Source of the DNA: UBA11865 sp041570195
GTDB lineage: Bacteria; Chloroflexota; Anaerolineae; Promineifilales; Promineifilaceae
NCBI GenBank assembly: GCA_041570195.1
Contig: JBFFWQ010000002.1
Coordinates: 1 to 64,000 of the forward strand
Length of the DNA: 64,000 nt
Direction of reading: 5' to 3'
Part shown: positions 16,837-24,589 of the stretch, one piece after another
Layout of the letters: each line of letters starts with the position of its first letter
Position numbering within the stretch: position 1 is the stretch's first letter
The notes under the pieces: generated by a model
What the model was told of the DNA's origin: nothing
The model's database searches: none
Seen by the model: the letters and a program-made list of their open reading frames with translations, nothing else
Made by a program: the position numbers and the translations under genes

Positions 16837-18018
16837 ATGACAAGAGAAGCAGTAATCGTAGCAGCAACCCGCACGGCCGTAGGTCGATCCCGCAAAGGCA
16901 CAACGCGCAACTGGCGATCTGATGAGATGGCGGCGTCGGTGATCGAAGATCTGATGGCCAAGGCTGAGCCGCTCAACGCGGAAGAAATCGATGACGTGAT
17001 AATAGGTTGCGCCATGCCTGAGGGCGTGCAAGGGTTGAATTTCGCCCGCTCAATCGCACTCCGGGCCGGCTTGCCGGTGGAAGTTCCTGGCATGACAGTC
17101 AATCGTTTCTGCTCAAGTGGCCTACAGACCATTGCTATGGCTGCCGAAAGAATCATCGCCGACGGCGCGGACTGTATCATCGCCGGCGGTGCGGAGACGA
17201 TGAGCCTGGTACCCATGACCGGTTTCCGGATCAGCCCCAATCCGTACCTGGCCCGCAACCAGCCAGAGGTCTATATGAATATGATCCTAACGGCTGAACA
17301 GGTGGCTGACGAGTTTGAAGTGAGCCGGCAGGCCCAGGACGAATTCGCCGTACGAAGCCATCAACGAGCGGCGGCCGCTTATGAGAAGGAACTGTTTAAA
17401 GATGAGATTCTGCCGCTCGAAGTGGAAGAAATCACGCCTGGCCCGGACGGACCGGAAAGTAGAACCGTCATATTTGACCGTGACGAGCATCTGCGACCGG
17501 ACACCAACCTTGAGACACTTGCCAAGTTGAGACCTGTCTTCAAAATGAATGGCACCGTAACGGCCGGCAATGCCTCCCCGCTCTCCGACGCTGCGGCGGC
17601 CGTTATCATTATGGAGCGCAAAAAGGCCGAATCTATAGGCCTCAAACCACTGGTCAAGTTCGTCAGCTTTAACGTTGGCGGCGTAAGACCTGAAATCATG
17701 GGCGTCGGACCCGTGGTGGCCGTACCCCGGGTGTTGAAGCGTGCAGGCATGGAACTAGACGACATCGACGTCATAGAGTTGAACGAAGCTTTCGCCGCTC
17801 AAGCCGTGGCCGTCATCCGCGAGCTTGAGCTTGATGAGGAAAAGACCAATGTGAATGGCGGCGCGATCGCCTTGGGCCACCCGTTGGGTTGCACCGGCGC
17901 CAAACTAACGGTCCAGATAATTAACGAAATGAAGAGGCGCCAGTCGCAATTCGGCATGGTCACAATGTGCATTGGCGGCGGCATGGGCGCGGCTGGCATT
18001 TTCGAAAACTTGAATTAG
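16837..18018 (+). CDS. fadA: Acetyl-CoA acyltransferase (thiolase)
   Basis: A 393-residue degradative thiolase that cleaves 3-ketoacyl-CoA to acetyl-CoA. The nucleophile Cys92 is in NRFCSSGLQ, the His is in GGAIALGHPLGCTG, and the second active-site Cys378 is in MCIGGGMG. It closes the operon begun by the acyl-CoA dehydrogenases. An AGGAG site 10 bp upstream supports the start. No terminator is obvious before the convergent small gene. Confidence 0.93.
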   Translation: MTREAVIVAATRTAVGRSRKGTTRNWRSDEMAASVIEDLMAKAEPLNAEEIDDVIIGCAMPEGVQGLNFARSIALRAGLPVEVPGMTVNRFCSSGLQTIAMAAERIIADGADCIIAGGAETMSLVPMTGFRISPNPYLARNQPEVYMNMILTAEQVADEFEVSRQAQDEFAVRSHQRAAAAYEKELFKDEILPLEVEEITPGPDGPESRTVIFDRDEHLRPDTNLETLAKLRPVFKMNGTVTAGNASPLSDAAAAVIIMERKKAESIGLKPLVKFVSFNVGGVRPEIMGVGPVVAVPRVLKRAGMELDDIDVIELNEAFAAQAVAVIRELELDEEKTNVNGGAIALGHPLGCTGAKLTVQIINEMKRRQSQFGMVTMCIGGGMGAAGIFENLN

Positions 18019-18135
18019 CCGGAACAAGCCCGCCAGACATCGATGGATTAGTGTAGCGGCTATCGTCGCTCTGATAGGTAGCTGCTTTGTCTCTAGCATG
18101 TGAAGTCACTAGCGCCAAGCGAGTAGCGCTGGGTC

Positions 18136-18348
18136 TCATCCCGTCCGTTCGACGGAGTCCTCGACTACGACCTGCAGCGTTTCAGCCGGCTTTTCGTCGC
18201 CATAGGTAGTGATGTCCTCAAGTGTAATCCGGATCTGAAGCGATTCTATCTCAGGGTGCCTCGACAGGTACGCGATCATCGCTTCATCGGCTTGAATGCC
18301 AAATGTCTTCAATAGCCGGCGAATGCCTTTGCGGCTGTAATCATCCAT
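18136..18348 (-). CDS. Small conserved-looking hypothetical protein
   Basis: A 70-residue acidic protein whose first part (RKGIRRLLKTFGIQADEAMIAYL) is predicted helical, followed by a beta-prone segment. Its start overlaps the end of the upstream methyltransferase gene by 8 bp, suggesting translational coupling. I do not recognise the family; the N-terminus is reminiscent of small DUF6494-like proteins, but this is weak. Confidence 0.55.
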   Translation of the reverse strand: MDDYSRKGIRRLLKTFGIQADEAMIAYLSRHPEIESLQIRITLEDITTYGDEKPAETLQVVVEDSVERTG

Positions 18349-19234
18349 TCTGTTCTTTCTCCTGTTTTTCGGTACTGTTCAATTTGCGGGCGACCAATCC
18401 GTACATCAGGGGCAGGTTGGGTTTGTCGGCCGGTGGGTACATGCGCCCCACGGATCTTTCGACCATGCCCTCGAAAAGCTGGGCGCCATTCATATAGGGA
18501 TATTCCAGCCAGGCTTCAAGAGACAAGCCCGCATTGAGGATGGCCGCCATCAACTCCGATATTGAATACTGAAACTCATGGCAGCGGTGCGGATTCTCAA
18601 ACGACTGGACGCCTTCTACATACCCTGAGGGCGCGAGTGCCGGGCCGCTCATAGCAACATAGTCGCTGACGCCATCTTCCCAAGTCATCACTTCTCCATG
18701 TCCAAAATAAGAGAAGCGATGACTCCAATCGTAGTCAAAGATCATGGCCAGTGGGTGAAAATCAACGAGGACTAGCCGTCCGCTAGGTCTTAGGATCCTG
18801 GCCACACCGGCGGCCCAAGTATCCAGCGAAGAAAGCCATATCAGCGCCCCGTAGGAAGAAAAGGCGACGTGGTAGCGCCGTGGCAAAGAGGCTGCATCTG
18901 CCAGCCAATCGTAGACGTCAGCACGTTCAAAGCGGGCCGGCATACCCGATTCGGCCGACAGTTCTTTGGCGAAGTTGATAGCCACGTCGCTAATATCAAC
19001 GCCTGTGACGTCAGCACCCAGCCCGGCCAAGCTTAATGAATCCTGACCGGCGTTACACTGCAAGTGAAGAACGGCTTGACCCGCGATGTCGCCCAATAAC
19101 TCGACCTCTTCAGTATACAGCGTACTACCGCCCTCTTTGAAAAACGTGGCCTGATCCTTCTTGTGGCTATTGTGAGCATTAGTCGCCGAATTCCAGGATA
19201 GGCGATTCTCCTCGTGCAGCTCTTTACGAATCAT
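18341..19234 (-). CDS. Class I SAM-dependent methyltransferase
   Basis: A 297-residue methyltransferase. Motif I is VLHLQCNAGQDSLSLAG, followed by the acidic VTGVDIS of motif II and a FSSYGALIWL / LRPSGRLVLVDFHP pair typical of the Methyltransf_11/25 group. No second domain is seen, so the substrate (small molecule or protein) cannot be assigned. It is cotranscribed with the small downstream gene and divergent from the DUF3048 lipoprotein gene. Confidence 0.85.
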   Translation of the reverse strand: MIRKELHEENRLSWNSATNAHNSHKKDQATFFKEGGSTLYTEEVELLGDIAGQAVLHLQCNAGQDSLSLAGLGADVTGVDISDVAINFAKELSAESGMPARFERADVYDWLADAASLPRRYHVAFSSYGALIWLSSLDTWAAGVARILRPSGRLVLVDFHPLAMIFDYDWSHRFSYFGHGEVMTWEDGVSDYVAMSGPALAPSGYVEGVQSFENPHRCHEFQYSISELMAAILNAGLSLEAWLEYPYMNGAQLFEGMVERSVGRMYPPADKPNLPLMYGLVARKLNSTEKQEKEQNG

Positions 19235-19283
19235 GTTATCTCCGGAGTTACGACATACCAGTGTGGGAAGTGTGATGCCTCTC

Positions 19284-19292
19284 TGCTATAGT
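19284..19292 (+). promoter_or_regulatory. Extended -10 promoter of the DUF3048 gene
   Basis: TGCTATAGT, an extended -10 element, ends 26 bp before the ATG at 19319. No convincing -35 is visible, as is usual for extended -10 promoters. Confidence 0.5.
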
Positions 19293-19318
19293 TCTACCAC
19301 AAGGTGCAGGGTCGGGAA

Positions 19319-20560
19319 ATGCGACCTCGTTGTGTGATTCAGATGTTGAAAATCGCAATTGTGATCTCGCTATCACTGATGGCGATCTTAATGACAATTA
19401 CTGCATGCCGTCGGGACAATCAGCAAGACGATCAGAATCTTCCGACATTGGCTCCAACTGTAGCGACGACTAGTTCTGTGCCAACGGACGCGGGAAGCAT
19501 GTCGCGACCGCCGGCTACATTCACTCCCGTGCCTACGGTGACACCTGGCCCGACCTTCACCGCTGTTCCTCTTCCACCAACCGCCATGGCTTTCGCCGGA
19601 CAGTTCGGCGTTGATCGCAATCGCCTGACCGGAGAGCTGATATCTGATCCATCGCTCCTGGAACGACGGCCGATCGCGGTGAAAATCTCAAATGCGCCAG
19701 CGAAATATACCCGGCCGCAGTCCGGCCTTGGCCAAGCTGATCTGGTCTTTGAGCATGTGACGGAGGGTTCGATCACGCGCTTTACTGCCGTTCTTTATGG
19801 CCAAACGCCGCTGAAGGTTGGACCAATACGCAGCGCTCGACTCATCGACCTCGAACTTCCAGCTATGTATGATGCTGCATTGGCTTATTCGGGCAGCAGC
19901 ATTGGCGTCTCGCGGAGGTTGTTCGACTCGGATTTCAGTGATCGTATCCTGCGCACGAATGTCGCCGGTTACTATCGTACAGGTGAGAATAAGCCTTATG
20001 AACATACTTTGTACGCCCGGCCGGAACAGCTTTGGCAGGTCCTAGATGGCAGAGGTTTGAATCAAGCGCCTCAATTCAACTCTGCCATGTCATTTAGCGA
20101 AATGGCACCGTCTGGCGGCCAAGCGGCCGCCACGTTGACGGTACGATATCGCAAGTTCACGACCGTTCAGTGGCGTTATGATCCCGTTTCGGTTCGCTAT
20201 AAGCGGTGGGCAGACGGCGTCGAACATCTGGATGCCAATAGCGGCGTTCAGATCAGCGCCGCTAATGTGGTTGTACTGCTGGCGCCCCACCGCCTGGACG
20301 ACACGATCTGCGAGTACCAGTCCGGCGGCAGATGCCTGGCTCATTCGATGGAAATCCAATTGTGGGGGAGCGGACAGGCTCTTTTGCTCAGAGGCGGGCA
20401 GGCGTACGATGTAACATGGAGCAGACCGCTGCGTCACGACTTACTGACTCTTTTGGATGGCGCTGGCCAGCCGTTCCCATTGCAAATCGGCAATACCTGG
20501 TTTCAGGTTATGCCACTTGACTATCTAGATTCGTACTTCATTGAAGCTGGACAGAAGTGA
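19319..20560 (+). CDS. DUF3048 domain lipoprotein (YerB-like)
   Basis: A 413-residue exported protein. A hydrophobic signal ends in a lipobox-like MTITAC, so it is probably a lipoprotein. A Thr/Pro-rich linker follows, then two DUF3048 parts: the N-terminal part (RRPIAVKISNAPAKYTRPQSGL, DLVFEHVTEGSITRF, VGPIRSAR) and the C-terminal part (RYDPVSVRYKRW, NVVVLLAP, TWFQVMP). The family is found in Gram-positive and Chloroflexota envelopes; its function is not established. In-frame starts at 19304 (GTG) and 19343 (ATG) are alternatives. Confidence 0.85.
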   Translation: MRPRCVIQMLKIAIVISLSLMAILMTITACRRDNQQDDQNLPTLAPTVATTSSVPTDAGSMSRPPATFTPVPTVTPGPTFTAVPLPPTAMAFAGQFGVDRNRLTGELISDPSLLERRPIAVKISNAPAKYTRPQSGLGQADLVFEHVTEGSITRFTAVLYGQTPLKVGPIRSARLIDLELPAMYDAALAYSGSSIGVSRRLFDSDFSDRILRTNVAGYYRTGENKPYEHTLYARPEQLWQVLDGRGLNQAPQFNSAMSFSEMAPSGGQAAATLTVRYRKFTTVQWRYDPVSVRYKRWADGVEHLDANSGVQISAANVVVLLAPHRLDDTICEYQSGGRCLAHSMEIQLWGSGQALLLRGGQAYDVTWSRPLRHDLLTLLDGAGQPFPLQIGNTWFQVMPLDYLDSYFIEAGQK

Positions 20561-20657
20561 GTGGCGCCTGGACGCATCGGGCGGACCGGAACAGGGCATT
20601 GCCGGAGCAGGAGATGGACCGCGATCCACTCTTCGAACGGGTATCGAATATGACTGA

Positions 20658-21578
20658 TTATGAGCACCGGACTGTCTTGGCCTCTAGTGTCCCTTGCGTG
20701 AACTGAATGAGGGCAACGCGGCCGTCGATCTCTACGGGTTTTGGCTGCCGGCCGTGCTCGGAAAAGCCCAGAGCATCTGTCAGGGAAAGATCCAGATCGC
20801 GCACCGGGTAAGTAGCCGCCTTACCGTTGGTGGCTCGCATGAAATTGAACGCGCGGCGGGCAGACCAGGCAGTATCAAGCGTATAGTCGGCAGGTTCTGG
20901 CCAAGGGTGGTAGCTGCCGTCAGAAGGTTGCGGACGCGCTTCTTTTCCGGCCGCCAAATCACGAAGAGCTAGAATAAGCAGCTGCCCGCCAAGGGCGCCG
21001 CAGGCGCGTTCGATCTTGAGCTGGCCCAGGCCATCAGGGAAGTCTATTGGTTGCTGGCATAGAAGAGGACCGGTATCGAGACCGGCATCCATACGGTGGA
21101 TCGATACGCCCCGTCTTTCAAGGTCAGCTCTTTGAAAAAGCCAGAATAGGGGCGCGGGCCCACGATAATGTGGTAACAAAGAAGGATGGACGTTCAGAAA
21201 GCCCAGCTCCGCCATCGATAGAAGAGCCGGCGGCAATTTCCAAGGAAAGCAGGCTACGCAGACGACATCGGGCCGGAGCCTGCTAAGAAGATCACGCAAT
21301 TTTGGCCCATTCATGCTTTTTAGGCCATACACAGGAATCTCGGCCGACCAGGCGGCATGCAAGAGATTTGGCTCTAAGAATGGATTGACCAAGGGTAAGT
21401 CGCTCGTGAGCGTCGCGGGATGCAGAAGTTCAAGCGACGAATCGAGATCTTTGGAGACAGCGCTGTCGCCGACGACAACAGCCATGATCGTCACGTCCTC
21501 GGCAACCAGCGTTTCAAAGGTCGCTAGCGATAATTGGCTAGTCGTTCCGAAGAATACTACTTTTGGCCTGAATTCCAT
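20658..21578 (-). CDS. Methionyl-tRNA formyltransferase-like protein
   Basis: A 306-residue 10-formyltetrahydrofolate-dependent formyltransferase. The catalytic Asn-His pair is in LNVHPSLLPHYRGPAP and the Asp is in MDAGLDTGPLL, as in Fmt and PurN. A C-terminal domain resembling that of Fmt (ARRAFNFMRATNGKAATYPV) favours Fmt over PurN. The N-terminal region is more divergent than in housekeeping Fmt (FFGTTSQLSL), so a paralogue acting on another amine is possible. Divergent from yggX, with an 11-bp palindrome GGTTAATAACC at 21581-21591 just upstream of its ATG. Confidence 0.8.
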   Translation of the reverse strand: MEFRPKVVFFGTTSQLSLATFETLVAEDVTIMAVVVGDSAVSKDLDSSLELLHPATLTSDLPLVNPFLEPNLLHAAWSAEIPVYGLKSMNGPKLRDLLSRLRPDVVCVACFPWKLPPALLSMAELGFLNVHPSLLPHYRGPAPLFWLFQRADLERRGVSIHRMDAGLDTGPLLCQQPIDFPDGLGQLKIERACGALGGQLLILALRDLAAGKEARPQPSDGSYHPWPEPADYTLDTAWSARRAFNFMRATNGKAATYPVRDLDLSLTDALGFSEHGRQPKPVEIDGRVALIQFTQGTLEAKTVRCS

Positions 21579-21603
21579 TCGGTTAATAACCCGTGCCCAG
21601 TGC

Positions 21604-21631
21604 TTGACAGCTGAATTTAAGGTATTATAGT
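21604..21631 (+). promoter_or_regulatory. Promoter of the yggX / selenoprotein transcript
   Basis: TTGACA (21604-21609), 16-bp spacer, TATAGT (21626-21631). The transcript would begin near 21638 and carry a roughly 200-nt leader before yggX. The nearby palindrome at 21581-21591 could serve regulation in either direction. Confidence 0.65.
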
Positions 21632-21641
21632 CGTAACCTGG

Positions 21642-21839
21642 ATGCAGTCACGACCGCGCAAATTGCCCGAACTGTATTGGCGAATCACGGAACTAGAGAA
21701 GATAGTAGTTTCTCGATTCTTGTCCCGCAACAGCTATGCGCTCGAAGACGATTCTGGCGCGCCGGAGGCGGAAATCAACTGCGACAGGCGGTGCTGCGGC
21801 TGACTTATCGTGAGGGCGACTATTGGATTGAAGAGGTGA
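21642..21839 (+). other. Leader region with uncertain small ORFs
   Basis: Two overlapping frames are open here. One starts at the ATG at 21642 and gives 53 residues ending in CDRRCCG; the other runs from a TTG at 21677 through the yggX start to 21877 and contains LRLTYREGDYWIEEVND, which looks protein-like. Neither has a good ribosome binding site. This could be a small gene, a frameshifted gene or an untranslated leader; I cannot decide. Confidence 0.3.
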
Positions 21840-21842
21840 ATG

Positions 21843-22172
21843 ATGACCAGAATGGTCAACTGTGTGAAGTTTGGTAGAGAGTTGCCCGGCTTGGAAAATC
21901 CGCCGGTGCCCGGAGACCTTGGTCAGCGAATATACGAGAATGTCTCGGCCGATGGCTGGGATCTGTGGAAGGAACAAGTGGTTATCCTTATCAACCACTA
22001 TGGTCTGAACATGGCCGATCCTCGAGCCCAGGAATTCCTCAATGAGCAAATGGAGGAGTTCTTCTTTGGCGAAGGGGCGCAGATGCCCGATGACTGGGTC
22101 CCGCCTGGTCAGGGCGGAAAAGGCGCTCCTAGTCCGATGGGCAAGGGAGCACCTGCACCGCCGCAGAAGTGA
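21843..22172 (+). CDS. yggX: YggX-like Fe(2+)-trafficking / oxidative damage protection protein
   Basis: A 109-residue protein whose first 85 residues match YggX: MVNCVKFGRE with the conserved Cys, PPVPGDLGQRIYENVS, WKEQVVILINHYGLNMADPRA, and EQMEEFFFGEG. YggX protects labile iron-sulfur clusters and handles iron in proteobacteria. A Gly/Pro/Lys tail of about 20 residues is extra. GAGGTGA supports the ATG at 21843 (or 21840). It lies 30 bp upstream of a radical SAM selenoprotein, which itself carries an iron-sulfur cluster, so a supporting role is plausible but unproven. Confidence 0.85.
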   Translation: MTRMVNCVKFGRELPGLENPPVPGDLGQRIYENVSADGWDLWKEQVVILINHYGLNMADPRAQEFLNEQMEEFFFGEGAQMPDDWVPPGQGGKGAPSPMGKGAPAPPQK

Positions 22173-22202
22173 GCGGTGCGTTCCAACGTAAAGCTTGATT
22201 TT

Positions 22203-23642
22203 ATGCGCATGAATATTGTCCTACTAGCCTGCTACGAGCAAGGGCACCAGCCGCTCAGCCTGGCGTCACCCCTGGCTGTTTTAAGCCAGGCGGGCTTCCA
22301 GGCTACGGCGTTTGATTTGGCGATCCAGAGGTTCCCCGAAACGCAAGTGGCCAATGCATCGCTTGTTGCTATTTCGACCCCAATGCACACGGCTCTAAAG
22401 CTGGCGGTTTCTGCTGCCAGACAGGTCAGAGTCGTGAACCCGAAAGTTCATATCTGCTTCTTTGGCTCTTATGCCTGGTTGAATGGCGAGTTGTTGCTGG
22501 CCGAGTCGGCCGCCGGTGGTCGACCCGTCGCCGACTCGGTCGTCGGCGGCGAGTTTGAGCAGCCGCTACTTGACCTGGCCAGAGAGTTGGCGCTGGGGCA
22601 GGCGCCGGAGGCAGCGTCGGGCGTGATGACCGCAAGGGTCGAGGCACAGCCTCATTTGCAGCGGACCCGTTTTCCGCTTCCTGATCGTTCGACCTTACCC
22701 CAGGTGTCTCGATATGCCCATCTCGTTTTGAACGGCCGTCAGCTAGCCGCCGGCTATACCGAGAGCAGCAGGGGCTGCCTACATCTTTGTCGCCATTGCC
22801 CGGTGGTGCCTGTTTATGGCGGCCGCTTCTTCGTAATCCCGGCCGAGACGGTATTGGCTGATATTAGGCAGCAAGTGGAAAGCGGCGCCCAACACATTAC
22901 ATTTGGCGACCCCGATTTTCTGAACGGCCCGGTCCATGCGTTGAAGATTGCGCGTTCGTTGCATGCTGACTATCCATCGGCGACCTTTGACTTCACGACC
23001 AAGGTGGAGCACATCGTTCAGAATCGGCCGATCATAAGCGAGCTGACGGATCTTGGGGCGGCTTTTGTAGTCTCCGCCTTTGAGTCGACCAGCGGCAGGG
23101 TACTGGCCCGTTTGCATAAAGGGCATACGCTGGCCGACATGGATAAGGCGCTGGAGATTCTGGACGAAGCTGGTTTGCCGGTTCAGGCGACCTGGGTGCC
23201 GTTCACACCCTGGACCTCGCTAGACGATTATATTCACATGCTGGATTGGATTCGATCCAGGAATTTGATTCAGCACGTGGCCACCGTCCAGCTCTCGATT
23301 CGATTGCTTGTTCCGCCGAGAAGCGCGTTGCTAGAGCATGATGATCGGGATCAATGGCTGGGGGGGCTGGACAGGAAGGGCTTCAGTTACCGCTGGCAAC
23401 ACGACGATCCACGGATGGATTCTCTACAGCGATCGGTCGCCACCCTGGTGGAAAGGGGCAGCGGTCACGACCCGGTCGAACTCTTTAGCCAGGTAGAACA
23501 ACTGGCGCATTCGGCTGCTGGCAGTACGCAACCGAAAACCGATGCACCGGTTGCAGCTTCGGCCGCGCCGCCGCGGTTGACCGAAGATTGGTTCTGCTGA
23601 GCTGAGCCTACCGCTGATCAGGTTGATCGGCTTGGGTTTTAG
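22203..23642 (+). CDS. Radical SAM selenoprotein with C-terminal Cys-Sec-Ala-Glu-Pro tail
   Basis: The N-terminus (MNIVLLACYEQGHQPLSLASP) leads a B12-binding-like Rossmann domain (about 1-140), then a radical SAM barrel with the 4Fe-4S motif Cys192-X3-Cys196-X2-Cys199. The frame meets TGA at 23598-23600 directly after WFC; reading it as selenocysteine (residue 466) extends the protein by 13 residues, AEPTADQVDRLGF, to a TAG at 23640. The resulting CUAEP tail matches the radical SAM family that I know as the CUAEP/CCAEP-tail (seleno)proteins. A SECIS-like hairpin follows the TGA. The start may be 22176 (GTG), 22203 or 22209; none has a strong Shine-Dalgarno. The reaction is unknown. The adjacent Cys-Sec pair suggests a redox-active tail. 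Confidence 0.88.
23598..23600 (+). other. Selenocysteine-coding TGA codon
   Basis: In-frame TGA between a Cys codon and GCT GAG CCT (Ala-Glu-Pro). Conventional gene calling would end the radical SAM protein here, at Cys465. The exact family tail downstream and the hairpin argue for recoding. Confidence 0.88.
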
Positions 23643-23644
23643 GC
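23606..23644 (+). promoter_or_regulatory. Bacterial SECIS element
   Basis: Arms GCCTA (23606-23610) and TAGGC (23640-23644) form the base, CC (23611-23612) pairs with GG (23634-23635) across small internal loops, and GCTGATC (23613-23619) pairs with GATCGGC (23625-23631) with one G-U. The apical loop is AGGTT (23620-23624), with the two loop G residues expected for SelB binding, 20 nt after the TGA. Spacing and shape fit bacterial SECIS rules. Confidence 0.8.
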
Positions 23645-24415
23645 GACAAGGTTGGCGGACCTCCACCAGCGATAGTATTTGTCACGCAACTCTTCTCGGG
23701 CAGGCAGGGGGTAAAAGGCCAATTCCTCGGTATTGCCAACGTAGATACCAGTATTAATCATCCGATATGGGAACTCAACAGGATGCACCCGATCCACCAT
23801 CTTGCTGGTGATGGTCTTTTCACTGTCCTTGAGTTCGAGTAAACATTCGCGCAAGTGAGGTATGTAGTTGTAGGGTAATTCACCCACTTCGCCGAATTCA
23901 GGATCGCGGGCCAGGGCACCTAAGCGGAGATCAGCAAAGGCAATGGCTGGCAAGTGAATCATGCTGCTGGGATCCTGAGTGATGAACTCATAGAATTCCA
24001 CCGGCCCCAGAGTGCTAACGACCAGCGGTTGCACCGGCGCTATCTCCTGGTACTGGTGAAAGTCCTTGTTGGCAGGGGGCAAGTCATAGCTTCTTTCAAG
24101 CCCAAGCGTCTCTCCATAACCCGTAACCAGGTATAGTCTTTGGACGGCGTTCAATGGAATATGTTCGAGGACCCGATAGGTGGATATGTAAACCGACTTC
24201 TTGGCTTCTCCGTCGACATGGGGAACGCAGCGGTTCATGCCCTCTTCAATAGGGAAGAAATCGTGGCGGAATGATGGATCCAGCTCCAGAAAAATCGCCT
24301 GGCTATGCAGTTTTCGGGTGCTGCCAACAGCATAGTACGAGCCAAATTCCTCGGGCCCTATCATGGAAGCAATCAAGGCTTCTGGGAGCAAAGATACGTA
24401 TAGATGAACGGTCAT
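23639..24415 (-). CDS. Hypothetical protein convergent with the selenoprotein gene
   Basis: A 258-residue soluble protein of unknown family. Recognisable stretches include MTVHLYVSLLPEALIASMIGPEEFG at the N-terminus, FLELDPSFRHDFFP, PLVVSTLGPVEFYEF and INTGIYVGNTEELAFYPLP; there are no membrane segments. Its TAA stop (23639-23641) overlaps the TAG stop of the selenoprotein, so the genes converge with a 3-bp overlap. The start at 24415 begins the conserved-looking part; an ATG at 24427 directly abuts an AGGAGA. ATP-grasp lies upstream on the same strand. No function is proposed. Confidence 0.75.
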   Translation of the reverse strand: MTVHLYVSLLPEALIASMIGPEEFGSYYAVGSTRKLHSQAIFLELDPSFRHDFFPIEEGMNRCVPHVDGEAKKSVYISTYRVLEHIPLNAVQRLYLVTGYGETLGLERSYDLPPANKDFHQYQEIAPVQPLVVSTLGPVEFYEFITQDPSSMIHLPAIAFADLRLGALARDPEFGEVGELPYNYIPHLRECLLELKDSEKTITSKMVDRVHPVEFPYRMINTGIYVGNTEELAFYPLPAREELRDKYYRWWRSANLVA

Positions 24416-24589
24416 TTTTCTTAGCATTCTCCTAAGTATGTATCCATGGACGTAGCCGACGCTATAGGAGGTCGCCTAGTCAAAAATGTATAAGTGTTTT
24501 TCAGTTTTTGGAAACCCAATTATACCATTTTTGGCTGGGCGCACGACTTTATTACGGGCGTCAACTCGCGCCTATGCGCAAACATGGAG

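Noticed and set aside
21604..21628. TATTAT (21623-21628) as the -10 of the yggX promoter
   Set aside because: Spacing from TTGACA would be 13 bp; TATAGT at 16 bp is better.
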